DNA from: Gemmatimonadota bacterium
GTDB lineage: Bacteria; Gemmatimonadota; Gemmatimonadetes; Longimicrobiales; Gaopeijiaceae
NCBI GenBank assembly: GCA_009840215.1
Contig: VXOC01000071.1
Coordinates: forward strand, 1-53,100
Length of the DNA stretch: 53,100 nt
Reading direction: 5' to 3'
Below, piece after piece: positions 9,501 through 18,434 of this stretch; the stretch's first letter is position 1; the number at the start of each line of letters is the position of its first letter. The translations under genes were made by a program, and so were the position numbers. A model generated the notes under the pieces. That model was not told the origin of the DNA, ran no database searches, and was given only the letters and a program-made list of their open reading frames with translations.

Positions 9501-12187
9501 GTGTGGGTCGAGTCGGTGAGGAGTGTGCCCCGCCTGGTGTCGCCGGTGGGCGGCCTGATGCCTACATAGCTTTCGTAGGGCGACAGGCGGGCGGTGCGCC
9601 GGTTGGTGCTGAAGGCGCCGCCCTCCTCGAAGACACGCGTGGTGAACGAGGCCCCGAGCATGCCGGGCGACGGGGCGCCGGGCGACAGATCGGTGGTGAA
9701 TGCGGCGAGGCCCTCGTCGTCCAGGGTACCCTCGAAGACAGTGAGCGGCTCGCTCGAGTAGTCGCGTGCCGGATCGTCGAAGTGATAGTCCGACCATTGG
9801 TTGAAGGCCGTCGGCACCGGGCGGAACGACACGCGCACGTCGGCGTCCAGGTTGCGTGCGACCGCGCCGCTGAGCCACTGCCCGAAGAGGGTGGCCTCGT
9901 GCGGCGCGCCCCCCTGCAGGAGCCCGTCGCCGCCCAGGTCGAGATCGACCCGGAGACGGTTGGGCATCACGGTCTCGATCCTGACCGGCGTGGTGAAGCG
10001 CGCGCCCCCGACCTCGACGGCCGCGTTCCAGTTTCCGGTGGGCGCGTCGGCGGCGGTCTGCAGCGGGAATGCGTAGAAGTCGCCGACGGGATCGGCATTG
10101 GTGACCGTTTGCACCACCTGGCCCATCGGGTTGGAGAGCCGCAGGGTGGCCGGGTGGTCTTCCGGCAGCGGATTGTCGCCATCGTCGAGGACGAAGGTCA
10201 GGTGGATGTCATCCCCCGGCCGCCAAACCGCGCGTTCCCCGTAGATCGTGCCCTTCAGTCCCTCCGCCACCACCTCGCCCCCCACGTCGAAGTGGCTCGT
10301 CGGCAGCGCCGCCGCGGAGTTCAACTTAAGATAACCTTTGTCCCCTCCGCGCTCGGCCACGGCGTAATGCGGGACCGCGTCCAGGGTGGTGCGAGCCACC
10401 CCGGCGGGACCCGTCACGACGGTCGTCAGCGGCTGGTTCTGGTAGTTCATGAAAGTGACCGGCACCCCGCCCACGGGTTCGGCCGTGCGCAGGTCGGTGA
10501 CGGCTACCAGGATGTCGCCCCGCGCCTCCCGCTTCGCCGTCATCCCGATGTTCGAGGCCAGGAAGTTGCGCGAGGAGTTCGCCCGCGAAGACCAGCGGTA
10601 GTACGAGTCCGTGCACGGATCGTCGCGGCCGCGCCACCCGAGGGCCTCCCGCTGGTACGACCCGATCCCGCTCCAGCCGATCGTCACGCGTCCGTAGGGC
10701 TCGTCCATGTCGGCCGGGGGCGGCTCCTCGATCACCGGCACCCGGTTCTGCTCGTCGGTGCAGGCGAAGGTCGAGTTGCCGCGATTGATCGACAGGGTCA
10801 GCCGGATGAGGCTCCCCTGGTAGGTGCCCACCAGGTCGCTCACGTCGACGGTGTAGCGGGTCCATCCGCCGTCCAACGCCGCGGGCAGTTCGATGGTCCG
10901 CCGCCAGAGCGTGCGCCCGGCGCGCCCCAGATCGGTTCCCCCGGACAGGCCGTTCTGCTGCAGGAACGCGCCGATGTTGTCCTCGAACACCTGAAAGGCC
11001 GTCACCTGGAGCGAGTGCACGTTGGCCGCCTCGATCGGCAACGTCAGCCGCTCGGCTCCGGGCAGAACCACCCCGCGCCCCGCGAACCGCACGCCCGGCT
11101 TCACGTCGACGAAGTTCACCACCGTCTCGCTGCGCTCCTCGAGGCGCTTGCCGCCGACCCCGCGGATACCCGCCTCGAGCACCACCGCCACCCGCCCCAA
11201 GACCCGCTCCGCCGGAATGATCCGGAGCGTGTTGTCCGCGACTTCCAGCGTGAAGTTCTCGTCCCCCAGACTCACCAGTCCTTCCAGGTTCTGGCCGGTC
11301 TCGAGCGGATCGGAGAAGCGCACCACCGCGAACTGGCGGTCCTCCGACTCGGCGTGGACGCGGGTGACGCGAAAAACGTCGCGGCCCGGGACCACGAGGT
11401 CCTCACGCCCGCGTGCGGAGACCCCGATGTGGCTTCCGTTCCAGCGCACCCGCACCACCTTGTTGCGCGGGCCGCGCGTCACGCCCGCGATGGTGAAGCG
11501 GTGCTGCAGGCCGTCCTGCTCGTGCTGCCACCAGATGTCCAGCTCGGCTCCGTCCTGGTGCGCGCGCAGCAATGCCTCGACCGCCTCGGACTCGGCCACA
11601 TCGGCGGTCACGACCGATCCGGTCACGGTGAGTTCCTCTGCATCCCGAGACAGCGCGTTCAATCCGTCGACCACCATTTCGAAGTCCTGGCGGATCACCT
11701 CGAAGTCGAACCAGTAGTCGTCGAGGTCGTTCGGCAGCCCGGCGAGCTTCTCGCGCATGAGGACGACGCGAAACTCCTGTCCCGAGGGCAGGTCGGCGGC
11801 GGGCGTGAAGACGAGTTCGCGGGAGCTGGCGAAGATGGCCTCGCCCTCGACCGCCGGGTCGAGCAGGAGCACGTCCGTCAACGGCTGCCCGAGGAGACGC
11901 TGGTCCGCCACGTCCCGGGTGAACTGTATGGCGATCCTGTCGCGCTTCGAGATGGCTCCGTGGGTGCGGGCACCGACGATGGAAGCCCACCGGGGGTCGA
12001 GGGGGCGGCCGGCGGTGTCGGGGACTGCCGGGATGCCGCAGGCAGTGAGGAGCAGGAGCAGGAGGGCGAGGGAATGGCGTTTTGCGACCCGTCCGTCGAT
12101 CGATCCGCGGATGCCGGGACGATTGCCTCCACGGGAAGATGAGTGGCGGCACGGAGCCGAGGCGAAGCCGGACGAAGCTGGGAACAT
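6551..12187 (-). CDS. Bacterial alpha-2-macroglobulin lipoprotein (thioester type)
   Basis: A protease-trapping envelope protein of about 1878 residues. The N-terminus has a hydrophobic run ending TAC (lipobox), so it is predicted to be lipid-anchored and periplasmic. Recognisable blocks are the macroglobulin segment RAVWRPGDD (about residue 650), the VVDEGLLGLTSF block (about 1140) before the alpha-2-macroglobulin core, and the intact thioester motif HGCLEQ (Cys1426) with the following alpha/alpha-toroid helices. A C-terminal receptor-like beta domain ends the protein. I prefer the ATG at 12187 because GGAG stands 7 bases upstream; an in-frame ATG at 12319 would place a long non-hydrophobic leader before the signal. 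Operon with pbpC. Confidence 0.92.
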   Translation of the reverse strand: MFPASSGFASAPCRHSSSRGGNRPGIRGSIDGRVAKRHSLALLLLLLTACGIPAVPDTAGRPLDPRWASIVGARTHGAISKRDRIAIQFTRDVADQRLLGQPLTDVLLLDPAVEGEAIFASSRELVFTPAADLPSGQEFRVVLMREKLAGLPNDLDDYWFDFEVIRQDFEMVVDGLNALSRDAEELTVTGSVVTADVAESEAVEALLRAHQDGAELDIWWQHEQDGLQHRFTIAGVTRGPRNKVVRVRWNGSHIGVSARGREDLVVPGRDVFRVTRVHAESEDRQFAVVRFSDPLETGQNLEGLVSLGDENFTLEVADNTLRIIPAERVLGRVAVVLEAGIRGVGGKRLEERSETVVNFVDVKPGVRFAGRGVVLPGAERLTLPIEAANVHSLQVTAFQVFEDNIGAFLQQNGLSGGTDLGRAGRTLWRRTIELPAALDGGWTRYTVDVSDLVGTYQGSLIRLTLSINRGNSTFACTDEQNRVPVIEEPPPADMDEPYGRVTIGWSGIGSYQREALGWRGRDDPCTDSYYRWSSRANSSRNFLASNIGMTAKREARGDILVAVTDLRTAEPVGGVPVTFMNYQNQPLTTVVTGPAGVARTTLDAVPHYAVAERGGDKGYLKLNSAAALPTSHFDVGGEVVAEGLKGTIYGERAVWRPGDDIHLTFVLDDGDNPLPEDHPATLRLSNPMGQVVQTVTNADPVGDFYAFPLQTAADAPTGNWNAAVEVGGARFTTPVRIETVMPNRLRVDLDLGGDGLLQGGAPHEATLFGQWLSGAVARNLDADVRVSFRPVPTAFNQWSDYHFDDPARDYSSEPLTVFEGTLDDEGLAAFTTDLSPGAPSPGMLGASFTTRVFEEGGAFSTNRRTARLSPYESYVGIRPPTGDTRRGTLLTDSTHTVDIASVSPAGDPVSIDSIEVTLYKIDWRWWWDRSAESLARYTESEHSAAVARGRISTTEGRGSWDFRIGYPDWGRFLVRACDVQGGHCTGTTVYVDWPGWAGRQREQTGTGASVLTLLSDRTSYAVGDVAEIQLPEAQSGRALVTLETGTRILEHRWLSMDGGRTRFNVPITAEMSPNVYVSVSLIQPHSERVNDLPIRLYGTIPLEVEDPATVLRPEIGVPEEWRPDTTVTVRVAEASGRPMTYTLAVVDEGLLGLTSFRTPDLHGRFYRKEALGVSTWDIFDEVAGAYAAELERLLALGGDDAAEIQEQDRSRFPPVVRFQGPFTLERGARRTHSVDLPEYIGQVRVMVVAGHEGAYGSASEQVFVRQPLSLLATVPRVVGPGEEMAVPVSLFAMEDGIEEATVTLEVEGPFEVVGSASRTITFEGADERMARLRIRTAELPGQGVLRFAAVSGEHRAESEIALRVRRPNPVIANQVRARIAPGEVWSAEMEPPGIRGTNSATLEVTPFPPLNLEARLDYLVRYPHGCLEQIISAVFPQLYLPLLLRLDTDARDRAEDNIRAGIDRLRGYQVSSGRFSYWPGWWRGANARNGWVTSYAGHFLVEAERLGYLVDPQVISDWKSHQRRRARSWRNRGDTEPMDQAYRLFTLALAGDYEIGAMNRLRESPGLTAAARWHLAAAYRLAGVDDAAARTVSTDDDIADYPAPGWSMGSRLRDRAIQLDALVRLDRPAQALALAQEISDELFSDRWHSTHSVAYSLFAMARFYGLGEAPDEFTFDRRAGDDVVSAASSSPVHTEDLPAIADEGGRVEVTNTSDAPLFVSLSTRGVPAPGDETATSSGLAVEVTYMDPDGGSIDIAELEQGSDLVATVTVRNESGRAARDLALVFRAPSGWEIHNARLDWGEGPSDDRIDHQDVRDDRILTYFSLNAADSLSLSMRFNAAYLGEFYLPTVTAEAMYDASVYGRTKGMWVRVVDGEEGE

Positions 12188-12520
12188 GACGGGTCTCCGG
12201 TTGCTGGGAGGGCCGGTGATGGCGGCAAACTCGGGGGGAAAGGGAGGTGTGGCAAGCGAGTGTTTCGCGGGCCGGCCAGGGCGCCTCTGCGATCTCGGTG
12301 CTCGGGCCGCTTCGTCCACGGACTGCTGGCCCCCGTACCGGCGTGCCGCCTAGAATGTCGGTCATGGCTTGCCTTCCTTTCCCTTCAACTTCGAGCAACG
12401 TTGTGCAAACTCCGTGCCGAGGCAGTTCGCGGACGGAATCCCCGCGGCCTTCGGGCGGCGATCCATCCGCTTTTGGCGATGGCGGGGGTTTGCGTGACCG
12501 GTTGCTCGCCGGACAGACCC
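12188..12520. other. Divergent intergenic region
   Basis: 333 bases between the start of the alpha-2-macroglobulin gene (minus) and the asparaginase-family gene (plus). It must carry both promoters, but I see no clear -35/-10 pair and no gene. Open frames here are GC-driven extensions of the neighbours. Confidence 0.5.
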
Positions 12521-13822
12521 ATGGACCGACGTGATTTCGTGAAGACCGCAGCCGCGGGCGCGGCGGCGGGAGCCGTACCCGTCCTGGCCGGGGACGCCGC
12601 CGCGGACGCAAGCGGCCGGCCCGCCGCACCCGCCATCCACACCCGCCGCGCGCGGCCCGTGCTGGTCGCCGACGTGTCCTCCATCCGGTACCGCAACGGC
12701 GGCCCCGAGAGCGCGATCGAGCGGGCGTTTCGCGGCATAACCGGGGGGGAGGACATCCTGGACGCGTGTGTGGCGGGGGTGAACATCCCCGAAATGGACC
12801 CGGAGGAGCGGGGTATCGGCTACGGTGGCCTTCCCAATGCCGACGGCGTGGTCCAGCTCGATTCCTGCCTGATGCACGGGCCGCGCAGGTGGGCGGGCGG
12901 GGTGGCGGGGCTGGAAGGCGTGAAGACCCCGTCGCTGGTGGCGAAGGCGGTTGCCGAACTGACCGATCACCACCTGGTCGTGGGGGAAGGAGCGCAGGAG
13001 TTCGCGCGGGCCCTCGGCTTTGAAATCCACGACGACCTCAACACCGCGGCCTCGCGGGAGCTGTGGCTGGAGTGGCGCCGCCGCGTGGATCCCGGCCACT
13101 GGCTCGATCCGGATGAGCGTCTTCGGAACACGGGTCGTGTCCGCGGGGACACGGATCCGGACACCATTCGCCGGGGGCGTGGCGCGGGATCGGTTCCCCA
13201 CGCCGGCATCGTCCACGCGGAAAGCGCCCGGGGACCGGTCCCCCATCTCGACCCCGCCCGCGCCGCCCGCCTGCGCCGCTTCCACGACGCCTCCCTTGCG
13301 GCCGGCCTCTCCATGGTCGACGACGGCCTCATCGACGCGGACTCCTTCTGGGGCACGACCAGCCTCGAAGCCGTCTCCCCTGACGGCGATCTCTGCGGCG
13401 TCACCACCACCAGCGGCCTCTCGTGGAAGATTCCGGGCAGGGCGGGGGACTCCCCCATCCTCGGCGCGGGACAGTACGTGGACAACGACGTGGGCGCGGC
13501 GGGATCGACGGGCCGCGGCGAGGCCAATCTCTACAACCTGAGCTGCTTCATGATCGTCGAGTTCATGCGCCAGGGGATGTCGCCGAAGGACGCAGGCATG
13601 GCCGTGCTCGAGCGCGTCCGCGCCAATACGGTGGAGTCACGGTTGCTCAATTCACGCAACCTGCCCGCCTTCGACCTGCGCTTCTTCATCGTCAACAAGG
13701 CGGGCGACCATGCGGGCGTGGCCTTGTACGGCGCGGCCGAGTCCGCGTTCGCGGTGTGCGACGAGAACGGAGCCCGCGAAGAACCGCTAGAGGGGCTGCT
13801 GGAGGGATCGCCGCGGGACTGA
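12521..13822 (+). CDS. Tat-exported N4-(beta-N-acetylglucosaminyl)-L-asparaginase family hydrolase
   Basis: A 433-residue Ntn-hydrolase precursor of the glycosylasparaginase/isoaspartyl-peptidase family. The N-terminus MDRRDFVKTAAAGAAAGA is a twin-arginine signal. The family core is clear: GTTSLEAVSPDGDL, in which Thr279 should become the N-terminal nucleophile after autocleavage, followed by VTTTSGLSWKIPGRAGDSP and GAGQYVDN. The residue before the nucleophile is Gly rather than the Asp seen in the human and Flavobacterium enzymes. By family it removes asparagine from N-glycans or cleaves related amide bonds in the periplasm. An in-frame ATG 14 codons upstream would spoil the Tat start, so 12521 is preferred. 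Confidence 0.9.
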   Translation: MDRRDFVKTAAAGAAAGAVPVLAGDAAADASGRPAAPAIHTRRARPVLVADVSSIRYRNGGPESAIERAFRGITGGEDILDACVAGVNIPEMDPEERGIGYGGLPNADGVVQLDSCLMHGPRRWAGGVAGLEGVKTPSLVAKAVAELTDHHLVVGEGAQEFARALGFEIHDDLNTAASRELWLEWRRRVDPGHWLDPDERLRNTGRVRGDTDPDTIRRGRGAGSVPHAGIVHAESARGPVPHLDPARAARLRRFHDASLAAGLSMVDDGLIDADSFWGTTSLEAVSPDGDLCGVTTTSGLSWKIPGRAGDSPILGAGQYVDNDVGAAGSTGRGEANLYNLSCFMIVEFMRQGMSPKDAGMAVLERVRANTVESRLLNSRNLPAFDLRFFIVNKAGDHAGVALYGAAESAFAVCDENGAREEPLEGLLEGSPRD

Positions 13823-13881
13823 GGCGAGCGCCGATTCCCGTCCCGCACGGGCCCGGAGGCCGGGCGCGTTGCGAACCGGCA

Positions 13882-13897
13882 TCCCCTTTTTAGGGGA
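13882..13897. terminator. Short hairpin after the asparaginase gene
   Basis: Six-base stem TCCCCT/AGGGGA around a TTTT loop, about 60 bases after the stop. No U-tract follows it, so termination is only a possibility. Confidence 0.25.
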
Positions 13898-13914
13898 CAC
13901 GCTGCCCTGGGTCC

Positions 13915-13929
13915 ATCGCTATTTTGTGT
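13915..13929 (+). promoter_or_regulatory. Weak copy of the shared AT-rich upstream box
   Basis: ATCGCTATTTTGTGT resembles the core ATTATCGCTATTCTGTCTC found before other surface-protein genes here (33410, 37962). It is 95 bases before the ATG at 14024 and is the most divergent copy. Confidence 0.35.
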
Positions 13930-14023
13930 GATGTAATCACGGTTTTCCATGATCATTGTTTCTGATGTGGGAACCCGCCCGGTTTCGCATTCACACCAGT
14001 TACAGGAAGTGAGCCACTGAGGA

Positions 14024-16924
14024 ATGTTCAAGAGACCCGAGGGACCCGGAGTTGGTGGCCGGTTGGGACGAGGCGTCCTTGCGTCGATCCTGGTCGCATG
14101 GTTGGCCGCGTGCGCAGACCCGCAACCGCCCACGGCCTGCGGCGCCATACCACAGGTGACCGTCAACGCAGGTGAGCAAGCCACGGCCACCGCCTGCTTC
14201 AACGATCCGAACGGGGACATGCTGACCTATTCGGTCTCTTCCGGGAATCCGGGCGTGGCCACGGCAACCATATCGGGCACCACCGTCACCGTCACCGCGG
14301 TCGCGCCGGGAAACGCGTCCGTAACGGTTACCGCCTCCGATCCGGGTGGCTTGCAGGCCGAACAGAGTATCCAGGTCATGGTCCCGAACCGGTCGCCCGA
14401 GCCACGCGGCACCATCGCCCCGATCACGGTTCAGGCCGGCCATACCGAGTCGGTGGATGTTGCCTCCTACTTCACGGAACCGGACGGAGAAGCACTCACC
14501 TATAGCGCCGCGTCGTCGAATCCCGCTGTGGCCACGGTCTCGGTGGCGGGCAGCACGGTGAGCGTTGCCGCGCTCGCCAGGGGCACCACGACCGTAACCG
14601 TTACCGCGACGGATCCGGGCGGCCTCTCGGCCACGCAGGACTTCGCGTCCACGGTCCCCAACCGGTCACCCGAGTCGGTGGGCACGATTCCGGACGAGAC
14701 CGTCGAGGTCGGTGAGCCGGTCACGGTCGACGTTTCGTCCTACTTCGAAGACCCGGATGGGGACGCCCTCACCTATACGGCGCGGTCCTCGAACACGAAC
14801 GTGGCCAGGGTCTCGATTTCGGGCTCGATCGCGACGGTCACCGCCATCGCCAGGGGCACCGCCGACGTCACGGTCACCGCCACGGATTCGGAGGGTCTCT
14901 CGGCCACGCAGACCTTCGAGTCGACGGTGCCGAACCGCGGGCCGGAGGCCGTGGGTTCGATACCGGCTGCCGAACTGACCGAGGGGGACACGACATCCGT
15001 GGGACTGTCCGCGCGCTTCAGCGATCCCGACGGCGACCCGCTGAGCTATGCGGTGGTCAGTTCGAACGAAGTTGTGATCACGGTGTCGGTTTCCAGCGAT
15101 GCGGTCGTGCTCGCAGCCAACGCCGAGGGGACGGCTTCCGTCACGGTCACGGCCACGGACCCCGGCGGTCTCACGGCGACCCAGACGTTCGATGTGACCG
15201 TATCGGCCAGGGCCACGATCTACAACGCCGGTGAGACGATCCCGACGCTGCCCACGGGCCACTGGATTCCGGACTTCAATCACGCCGTCAAGTACTTCTA
15301 TTCGGATCGGGTGACCGTGAGGTTCGAGCACCTGGGCTACATCGAGGAAAACGGCACGAGGTACACGTGCATCCGGAGCGCCGGCTGCACGATCGTGGAC
15401 AGGACAGTCACGGCGGGACCGATCAGGGCAGGCAAGGGTGAACACAGCGGTGACAACCATCAGCCCGTGGCGACGAGGACGATTCCGGACCGGCAGCTCT
15501 GGACGGGCCGTACGATCGCGGTGAACGCGTCCACGTACTTCGTCGAGCCGAACGATGACCCGATGACCTACACCGTAGCGAGCTCGAATGCGGGCGCGGC
15601 CACGGCTGACGTTTCGGGGCACACGGTTACGATCTCGGCGCAGGCCGACGGCTCGCCGACAATCACGATTACGGCCAGCGACCCCGGGGGCCTCACCGCG
15701 ACGCAGGAGTTCGTCGTCACGGTCAAGCGCAACGTGGCGCCGGCCACGGTCGGTGCGATCCCGGCCGCGACCTTGACGGTCGGACAACCGCCGGTTTCCG
15801 TCGACATTTCCGCCTACTTCAGCGATCCCGGTGATACACTGACCTACACCGCCGCCACATCGAATGCCGCCGTGGCAACGGTGTCGGTCTCGGGAAGCTC
15901 GGTCAAAGTTTCCACGGTCGCCGAGGGGAGCAGCACCGTGACGGTTACCGCAAGCGATCCCAGCGGCCTCGAGGCGCATCAGCAATGGGCGGTTAACGTG
16001 ACGCCGAACTCCGACCGGGCCGCACTGGTCGCGTTCTATGAAGCCGCCGGCGGGGACAATTGGGGTGCGAACGGGAACTGGCTGACGGACGCGCCACTTG
16101 GAGACTGGCATGGTGTCCAGGTGAACCGAAGTGGCCGGGTCGTCTCGCTCGACCTGTACAAGAACAACCTGAAGGGCCGCATTTCCCCCGAAATCGGCAA
16201 TCTCACCGCGCTCGAGACCCTGAACCTCGGGAGGAACTGGCGGCCGGGCCCGAGCAGCATCGGCCTGACCGGTCCGATCCCGTCCGAGATCGGGAACCTG
16301 TCGAAACTGAGCGACCTGAACCTCAGCTCCAACGAGCTGACGGGACGCATCCCGGTGGAACTGGGCGGGCTATCCAACCTGGCCCGTCTGGACCTTGGCT
16401 GGAACGACCTGACCGGGCCCATTCCCGTCGAGCTGACCCAACTCGACGCTCTGACCAAACTGGACCTCATCCAGAACAATCTGACGGGTACGATCCCACC
16501 GGGGATCGGCGACATGGTGAGCCTGACCGACCTGAATCTCGGTAACAACGGCCTGTCGGGAGAAATCCCGGCGGAACTCGGCAATCTCAGCCTCACGAAC
16601 CTGTTCCTCGACTACAACGCGCTGGAGGGCCCCATTCCGGCCGAACTCGCCAACATCTCGACGCTCCGTATCCTGTACCTGAGGGAGAACCGCCTTACGG
16701 GACCCCTGCCGTCCGAACTCGGCAATCTCACGAGACTGCTCGCCCTGGTGATGAACAACAACCGGTTGACCGGTGCGATTCCCGTGAGCTATCTGGATCT
16801 TGACCTCTCCTACTTCTTCGTTGCGGACAACCAGAGCGTCTGCATGCCCGATACGACCGATTTCGCGGATTGGCTGGCTTCGATAAACCACAATGACGGT
16901 CCCTACCCGGCGTGTTCGGGGTGA
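14024..16924 (+). CDS. Surface lipoprotein with cadherin-like/Ig repeats and plant-type leucine-rich repeats
   Basis: A 966-residue lipoprotein (lipobox LAAC, Cys30). Residues about 36-370 hold four Ig-like repeats of about 80 residues, each with a DPDGD-type acidic loop, LTY, and a closing VTVTATDPGGL strand. A cysteine-containing insert of about 70 residues (about 372-445) separates them from two more repeats (about 455-630). From about 665 comes a module GGDNWGANGNWL...WHGVQV and then LRRs of the class LxGxIPxELGNLxxLxxLxLxxN, closed by a cap VCMPDTTDFADWL. It shares the Ig, LRR and cap modules with the protease-bearing paralogues downstream but ends before their conserved protease block. 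It is probably a binding or adhesion protein; the ligand is unknown. Confidence 0.85.
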   Translation: MFKRPEGPGVGGRLGRGVLASILVAWLAACADPQPPTACGAIPQVTVNAGEQATATACFNDPNGDMLTYSVSSGNPGVATATISGTTVTVTAVAPGNASVTVTASDPGGLQAEQSIQVMVPNRSPEPRGTIAPITVQAGHTESVDVASYFTEPDGEALTYSAASSNPAVATVSVAGSTVSVAALARGTTTVTVTATDPGGLSATQDFASTVPNRSPESVGTIPDETVEVGEPVTVDVSSYFEDPDGDALTYTARSSNTNVARVSISGSIATVTAIARGTADVTVTATDSEGLSATQTFESTVPNRGPEAVGSIPAAELTEGDTTSVGLSARFSDPDGDPLSYAVVSSNEVVITVSVSSDAVVLAANAEGTASVTVTATDPGGLTATQTFDVTVSARATIYNAGETIPTLPTGHWIPDFNHAVKYFYSDRVTVRFEHLGYIEENGTRYTCIRSAGCTIVDRTVTAGPIRAGKGEHSGDNHQPVATRTIPDRQLWTGRTIAVNASTYFVEPNDDPMTYTVASSNAGAATADVSGHTVTISAQADGSPTITITASDPGGLTATQEFVVTVKRNVAPATVGAIPAATLTVGQPPVSVDISAYFSDPGDTLTYTAATSNAAVATVSVSGSSVKVSTVAEGSSTVTVTASDPSGLEAHQQWAVNVTPNSDRAALVAFYEAAGGDNWGANGNWLTDAPLGDWHGVQVNRSGRVVSLDLYKNNLKGRISPEIGNLTALETLNLGRNWRPGPSSIGLTGPIPSEIGNLSKLSDLNLSSNELTGRIPVELGGLSNLARLDLGWNDLTGPIPVELTQLDALTKLDLIQNNLTGTIPPGIGDMVSLTDLNLGNNGLSGEIPAELGNLSLTNLFLDYNALEGPIPAELANISTLRILYLRENRLTGPLPSELGNLTRLLALVMNNNRLTGAIPVSYLDLDLSYFFVADNQSVCMPDTTDFADWLASINHNDGPYPACSG

Positions 16925-17009
16925 CCCTGGGGTTTCCGTCCGCGGGCTGCCCACAGTCCGTGGACAGAAGCCGCCCGGGCACCGAGAGCGGTGAAGCGCC
17001 GGGCCGGCC

Positions 17010-18395
17010 CTATCCACCGTCCGCCAGGTCCACCACCCGCAGATTCCGCCAGCGCACCTTGATCCCGCCCCCGTCGTGGATCTGCAGCGCGATCGATCCC
17101 TCGGCCGCGCCGATCTTCTCGTCCTCCAGCGCCACCATTAGCGTCCCGTTCAGCCATGTCCCGACCCGGTCGCCCACAGCCCGCACGCGCAGCGTGTTCC
17201 AGTCGCCCATGCGCAGCATCCGGTCGTGCTCGGGGCTGGGCTGCACCAGCCATCCCCGCCCGTACGACTCGTAGATCCCGCCGGTCGCCATGCCGGGGGG
17301 CGCCACCTCGGCCTGCCAGCCGCTCACGGTGGTCCCCTCGACGCTGGAGCGGAAGAACACGCCGCTGTTGCCGTCGGCCTCCTGCTTGAATTCGACCCAC
17401 AGATCGAAGTCGCTGTACGTCCGCTCGGTGGTGAGATAGCCGTACTGCGCGTCCGGACCGCTTTCGCAAACGAGTTCACCGTCCTCGACGTACCACCGCT
17501 CGGTTCCGTGAACGACCCAGCCGTCGAGGTTCTCGCCGTTGAAGATCGAGACGGGTTCCAGCGGCAGAATCCGGATGTTGCGGTACCAGACGTTTCGCCC
17601 GTGGTCCTGGAGGCCGATCGGGCCTGAGGGGGCCGTGCCGTAGCGGGGGAAGGGAGCGAACTTGCTGGCTGCGACGATCTCCAACCATTCCGGCGAGCCG
17701 AGTTCGTACTCGACCGTCTTCGTCCCGTTCAGCCAGTGCTCCACCACGCTTCCCAGGATGCGAATGCGCCCGGAGTTCCATTCCCCCGGACCGTGCAGCG
17801 TCTTCTCGCCCGAGGCGTGCAGGTCGTAGTTGTCGCCGGTGAGGTGCGTGTTCATGTCCATCGTGCCCATCTCGATGTACGCGGTGTCGTCGAGAACCTG
17901 GTACTCGGGCGCGTTGTGCCAGATCGCGGCGCCCTCCTCCTCGATCACCCGGTAGAAGACCCCGCTGTTCGACACCTCCGCGAGCATGAACTCGAACCTG
18001 AGGTCGAAGTCGCTGAATGACTCGGTGGTGACGATGTCTCCGCCGATGGGGACATCCGGGTCGGTGGCGGTCGCGCCCACAACCAGGGCGCCGTCCACGA
18101 CCGCCCAGCCGGTGTCGGGGAATTCCGTGCGATTGTAGCCGCGCCAGCCCTCGGTGGTCTCGCCGTCGAAGAGAAGGCGCCAGCCGGCGGCGCGCTCGGC
18201 TTCGGTGAGGGTGTTGGGGGGTGGGTCGGCCGCGTCGGCGTCCGCCGAGGGCGGGCCATCGGATGCGTCGGAGCAGGCCGCGGCCAGCAACACGGCCAGC
18301 ATCCAGGGGAACGGGCTTGTCAGGCGCGGAATGCCGGACTTGGCCACCGCACCGGGCCGTCTGGCGGCATCAGTGTGTATGGTGTGTATATTCAT
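17010..18395 (-). CDS. Two-domain 3-keto-disaccharide hydrolase (DUF1080) lipoprotein
   Basis: A 461-residue lipoprotein (hydrophobic run ending LAAAC, Cys41). Two tandem DUF1080-type concanavalin-like domains are visible, one beginning GWRLLFDGETTEGWRGY (about 70-275) and one beginning SIFNGENLDGWVVHG (about 280-455). Each has the FSDFDLRFEF / YSDFDLWVEF strand, an NSGVFYR / NSGVFFR motif and a WNSGRIRI / WNTLRVRA strand. Members of this family act on 3-keto-glucosides formed by MocA-like oxidoreductases, and a Tat-exported MocA homologue is two genes upstream on the same strand. The segment around the start codon contains short direct repeats. Confidence 0.85.
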   Translation of the reverse strand: MNIHTIHTDAARRPGAVAKSGIPRLTSPFPWMLAVLLAAACSDASDGPPSADADAADPPPNTLTEAERAAGWRLLFDGETTEGWRGYNRTEFPDTGWAVVDGALVVGATATDPDVPIGGDIVTTESFSDFDLRFEFMLAEVSNSGVFYRVIEEEGAAIWHNAPEYQVLDDTAYIEMGTMDMNTHLTGDNYDLHASGEKTLHGPGEWNSGRIRILGSVVEHWLNGTKTVEYELGSPEWLEIVAASKFAPFPRYGTAPSGPIGLQDHGRNVWYRNIRILPLEPVSIFNGENLDGWVVHGTERWYVEDGELVCESGPDAQYGYLTTERTYSDFDLWVEFKQEADGNSGVFFRSSVEGTTVSGWQAEVAPPGMATGGIYESYGRGWLVQPSPEHDRMLRMGDWNTLRVRAVGDRVGTWLNGTLMVALEDEKIGAAEGSIALQIHDGGGIKVRWRNLRVVDLADGG

Positions 18396-18419
18396 GAGTA
18401 TGATATGAGTATGGTGTGT
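18377..18419. repeat. Short direct repeats around the DUF1080 gene start
   Basis: The 11-mer GTATGGTGTGT occurs at 18377-18387 and 18409-18419, on either side of the start codon (18395-18393), in a TG/TA-rich stretch unlike the surrounding GC-rich DNA. The copies could affect initiation or be slippage-prone; function unknown. Confidence 0.5.
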
Positions 18420-18434
18420 GTATGATTCCTGGCC

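Noticed and set aside
7235-12142. 1635-codon open frame on the plus strand
   Set aside because: Antisense to the alpha-2-macroglobulin gene, which has a signal peptide, a thioester motif and full family match. The antisense product is Arg/His/Gly/Pro-rich with no domain, as expected from third-position GC bias.
14024-16924. Possible CRISPR or tandem DNA repeat array
   Set aside because: The periodicity comes from protein-level Ig and LRR repeats with diverged DNA; there are no constant repeats with unique spacers.
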